The position numbers and the translations under genes are program-made. Shown here in pieces: positions 6,156-7,689 of a DNA stretch of 7,689 bases. The stretch lies in assembly GCA_900544435.1 (NCBI GenBank), contig UQVG01000089.1, positions 1 to 7,689 on the forward strand. The letters are read 5' to 3'. Positions within the stretch are counted from its first letter, which is position 1; every line of letters starts with the position of its first letter. The notes beneath the pieces were generated by a model. That model did not search any database. It saw nothing but the letters and a program-made list of their open reading frames with translations, and was not told the origin of the DNA. Source of the DNA: an uncultured Erysipelotrichaceae bacterium (lineage in GTDB: Bacteria; Bacillota_I; Bacilli_A; Erysipelotrichales; Coprobacillaceae).

Positions 6156-6775
6156 TGTGCTCTCCTTTTTTTACTATGATAATGGCTTTGATCTTCTAAT
6201 TGTTCTTGTTTAAACTCATGCCAGCCATTAATAACTTTACCTTGAGGAACCACCAGATTCTTAGCAGTTCCTAAACCTTTTATTAATCCTGCTCGATGAT
6301 CTGGATCAGGATCTTTATAAGAAGCTCCTGCTTCTAACTTACAACTATAAACATTGATATTTCCTAGTATTTGCGAACCTCGTCCAAAATAACAATTTCC
6401 ATAAACATTAATATTGCCATCATATCTACCTTCATCATTGAAAATAATTTGTGCTTGATTCATATTGGCCTTAATTGAAATCGGTCCTCCACTGAAAATA
6501 TTTTCATTACCTACTTCTATTACACCACCATTTTCAGCAACAAAATAAGTATTAGTAAAAAAGGTATTATGACTTCCAATTTTAATTAAAGAATCATGAT
6601 CACTTTTTATCACAATATTACTATAAAATATATTATCTTTTCCAATATGTACACTTTTACTAATTAATAATGAATATGGATCAAAAACAACATTTTCTAA
6701 AGCAACTTCACTTATAATTTCATCAACTGTATAAAAACCATATTGTTTTCTATACTCATCTATCCTATTAATCAT
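6152..6775 (-). CDS. Beta-helix repeat protein of unknown function, fumarase operon
   Basis: I do not recognise a named family. The protein (207 residues from the ATG at 6775) has a short helical N-terminus and then a run of beta-rich turns resembling a left-handed parallel beta-helix. Counting from the GTG at 6784, the unit [IV]GxxNxF recurs as IGKDNIF (47-53), IGSHNTF (69-75) and VGNENIF (91-97), exactly 22 residues apart. Degenerate turns follow (GNINVYGN, GRGSQILGNINVYSCKLEAG) and then a distinctive DPDPDHRAGLIKGLGTAKN segment (158-176). The C-terminus (190-210) is polar and basic. No signal peptide or transmembrane segment is seen. I cannot point to an acyltransferase active site, so sugar or acyl transferase names would be guesses. 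The start is unclear: AGGTGA (6786-6781) suits the ATG at 6775, while the ATG at 6778 and the GTG at 6784 are too close or overlap it. It sits between regulator and hydro-lyase with overlaps on both sides, so it probably serves the same pathway. Confidence 0.8.
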   Translation of the reverse strand: MINRIDEYRKQYGFYTVDEIISEVALENVVFDPYSLLISKSVHIGKDNIFYSNIVIKSDHDSLIKIGSHNTFFTNTYFVAENGGVIEVGNENIFSGGPISIKANMNQAQIIFNDEGRYDGNINVYGNCYFGRGSQILGNINVYSCKLEAGASYKDPDPDHRAGLIKGLGTAKNLVVPQGKVINGWHEFKQEQLEDQSHYHSKKRRAQ

Positions 6776-6780
6776 CATCT

Positions 6781-6787
6781 TCACCTA
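6781..6787 (-). promoter_or_regulatory. Ribosome binding site sharing bases with the regulator stop codon
   Basis: The minus-strand stretch TAGGTGA contains the regulator's stop codon TAG (6787-6785) and the ribosome binding motif AGGTGA (6786-6781) for the beta-helix gene. From AGGTG the spacing is 6 bases to the ATG at 6775 but only 3 to the ATG at 6778, and the GTG at 6784 lies inside the motif. This favours 6775 as the start. The arrangement implies that ribosomes finishing the regulator deliver translation to the next gene. Confidence 0.6.
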
Positions 6788-7603
6788 TTCAATAATATTA
6801 TCTTTTACATCAGGATAATAAATAGAATAATATCTAAGTGACATTAATTCCATTGTTGTAAGTAAATTATGTTTACCTGTTCTTTTATATTTTGAATCAC
6901 CTATTTCAATAATATAATCTGGTTCAAAACCAAAATCAAAATCCTTATCATTTGTAATAACAACAATTTTAGCATTTGATTTTTTAATATATGAAATCAT
7001 CTTTTGACTACCATTAAAAATATGACCACTAACTGATAAAACAATAGCAATACTATTTTCATCTAATTCCTTAGCACATTGAAGTTGACTCGTTTGTTCC
7101 ATATAAGCCATTGTAAACTTTTCTAACATCAATAAATCCGTTTGAAAATGTAAAGCAACTGAATGTGAAAATTGTGTTCCAAAAAAAGCTACATTATCAC
7201 TATCATGAATCAGTTTTAAAACTTCATCTATTATATTCCAATCTAAATAAGAAGAAAGTTGATTTAAAGATGTACAAATTTGTTGACTATAATACGCTGT
7301 ACTTTTTTCAGGATCATCTTTCATCATATCCAATGGAACATTAATTAAATTATTAAATTTTCTTGATGTTGAACTAAACCAAGCACACTCTTGTTTTAAA
7401 TGTGCATAATTTTCATAACCTAGTGTTCTACAAAAACGAGAAATGGTTGATGGAGACACAAAACATTCACTCGCTAGTTTAGAAATTCCCATATGAGCTA
7501 CATCTGAAATATGATGTGCCATATACCAGGCAATATTATAATTTGTATCTGTTTCATTGGCGCTATCTAAATATATTAATAATCTATAAAATAAATTTTT
7601 CAT
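6785..7603 (-). CDS. MurR/RpiR-family transcriptional regulator
   Basis: This is a cytoplasmic DNA-binding regulator with the two-domain plan of the RpiR family. The N-terminal helix-turn-helix has its core at about 38-62 (MGISKLASECFVSPSTISRFCRTLGY), a good match to the family's recognition helix region. The C-terminal SIS domain (about 125-240) normally senses phosphosugars. It contains NVAFFGTQFS (137-146) and VLSVSGHIFNG (188-198), where the usual SxSGxT sugar-phosphate loop has Ile in place of Thr. Length (272) is normal. The ribosome binding site GGAGG (7613-7609) is 5 bases from ATG, with a TATAAT box upstream. It is the first gene of a tightly packed operon with the beta-helix protein and the fumarase-type subunits, so it likely controls that operon and itself. 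Whether its ligand is a phosphosugar or an organic acid cannot be read here. Confidence 0.9.
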   Translation of the reverse strand: MKNLFYRLLIYLDSANETDTNYNIAWYMAHHISDVAHMGISKLASECFVSPSTISRFCRTLGYENYAHLKQECAWFSSTSRKFNNLINVPLDMMKDDPEKSTAYYSQQICTSLNQLSSYLDWNIIDEVLKLIHDSDNVAFFGTQFSHSVALHFQTDLLMLEKFTMAYMEQTSQLQCAKELDENSIAIVLSVSGHIFNGSQKMISYIKKSNAKIVVITNDKDFDFGFEPDYIIEIGDSKYKRTGKHNLLTTMELMSLRYYSIYYPDVKDNIIE

Positions 7604-7626
7604 GTCATCCTCCCCTATTCTACAAT

Positions 7627-7655
7627 ATTATACACTAAATTCATCTTTATGCTTA
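7627..7655 (-). promoter_or_regulatory. Probable promoter of the regulator/beta-helix/fumarase operon
   Basis: A consensus -10 box TATAAT (7632-7627) stands on the minus strand, with transcription expected near 7620, immediately before the GGGGAGG ribosome binding site. The best -35 at 17-base spacing is TAAGCA (7655-7650), only three of six matches. A poor -35 next to a perfect -10 is the usual form of a promoter that needs an activator, which fits the palindrome just upstream. Confidence 0.5.
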
Positions 7656-7660
7656 TATAA

Positions 7661-7680
7661 ATTTGTGATAACAAATCACA
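7661..7680. promoter_or_regulatory. Interlocked palindromes, candidate operator
   Basis: Two overlapping perfect inverted repeats share the same bases: ATTTGT-GATA-ACAAAT (7661-7676) and TGTGAT-AACAA-ATCACA (7664-7680). They lie about 41-60 bases upstream of the predicted transcription start of the regulator-led operon, the position of a class of activator sites. Binding by the RpiR protein is an inference. On the + strand the second repeat is followed by TATTTTTTT to the window edge, so it could alternatively be a small terminator hairpin, although no + strand gene leads into it. Confidence 0.4.
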
Positions 7681-7689
7681 TATTTTTTT

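Noticed and set aside
6152..6775. Hexapeptide sugar O-acetyltransferase
   Set aside because: Coil-like repeats are present, but the period is 22 rather than 18 residues and no recognisable acetyltransferase catalytic motif is visible.
7664..7680. CRP (cAMP receptor) binding site
   Set aside because: TGTGA and TCACA half-sites are present but separated by 7 bases, not the 6 of the CRP consensus, and classical cAMP-CRP control is not expected in this kind of Bacillota.

Overview
This is an AT-rich window with short intergenic gaps, strong AGGAGG-type ribosome binding sites and UGA used as an ordinary stop codon (fumarase alpha, beta-helix gene). Together with the gene content (class I two-subunit fumarase, MurR/RpiR regulator, M15B membrane carboxypeptidase, B12-type radical SAM protein) this points to a low-GC anaerobic Bacillota. 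A gut Erysipelotrichia/Coprobacillaceae-like host is my best guess, but it is an inference and not proven by the window.

Layout. One gene lies on the + strand at the left edge: a single-domain MetE-like methyltransferase (90-1196) with a clear promoter and a leader too short to hold a riboswitch. It converges on a run of seven minus-strand genes that fills the rest of the window. A perfect 15-bp inverted repeat (1192-1225) containing both stop codons closes the two transcription units. In transcription order (right to left) the minus-strand genes are: an RpiR-type regulator (7603-6785), a beta-helix repeat protein of unknown function (6775-6152), fumarate hydratase/tartrate dehydratase alpha (6155-5310) and beta (5313-4756), a membrane-anchored M15B D,D-carboxypeptidase (4708-3452), a B12-binding-type radical SAM protein with a DUF4080-like tail (3412-1790), and a small protein with an ATP-cone but no zinc ribbon or reductase domain (1739-1221).

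The first four minus-strand genes are tightly linked. The regulator's stop codon adjoins and partly forms the next gene's ribosome binding site, and the next two junctions are 4-base ATGA overlaps. They therefore look like one operon in which an RpiR sensor controls a hydro-lyase and an undescribed beta-helix partner. The last three minus-strand genes look like separate or only loosely linked units: the carboxypeptidase has its own promoter-like sequence and a strong terminator, and the ATP-cone gene has its own promoter-like sequence and ribosome binding site.

I see no mobile element, CRISPR array, tRNA or rRNA. Most of the window is ordinary core metabolism. The parts most worth a second look are the regulator/beta-helix/fumarase operon with its interlocked palindrome upstream, the 22-residue repeat in the beta-helix protein, and the free-standing ATP-cone protein.
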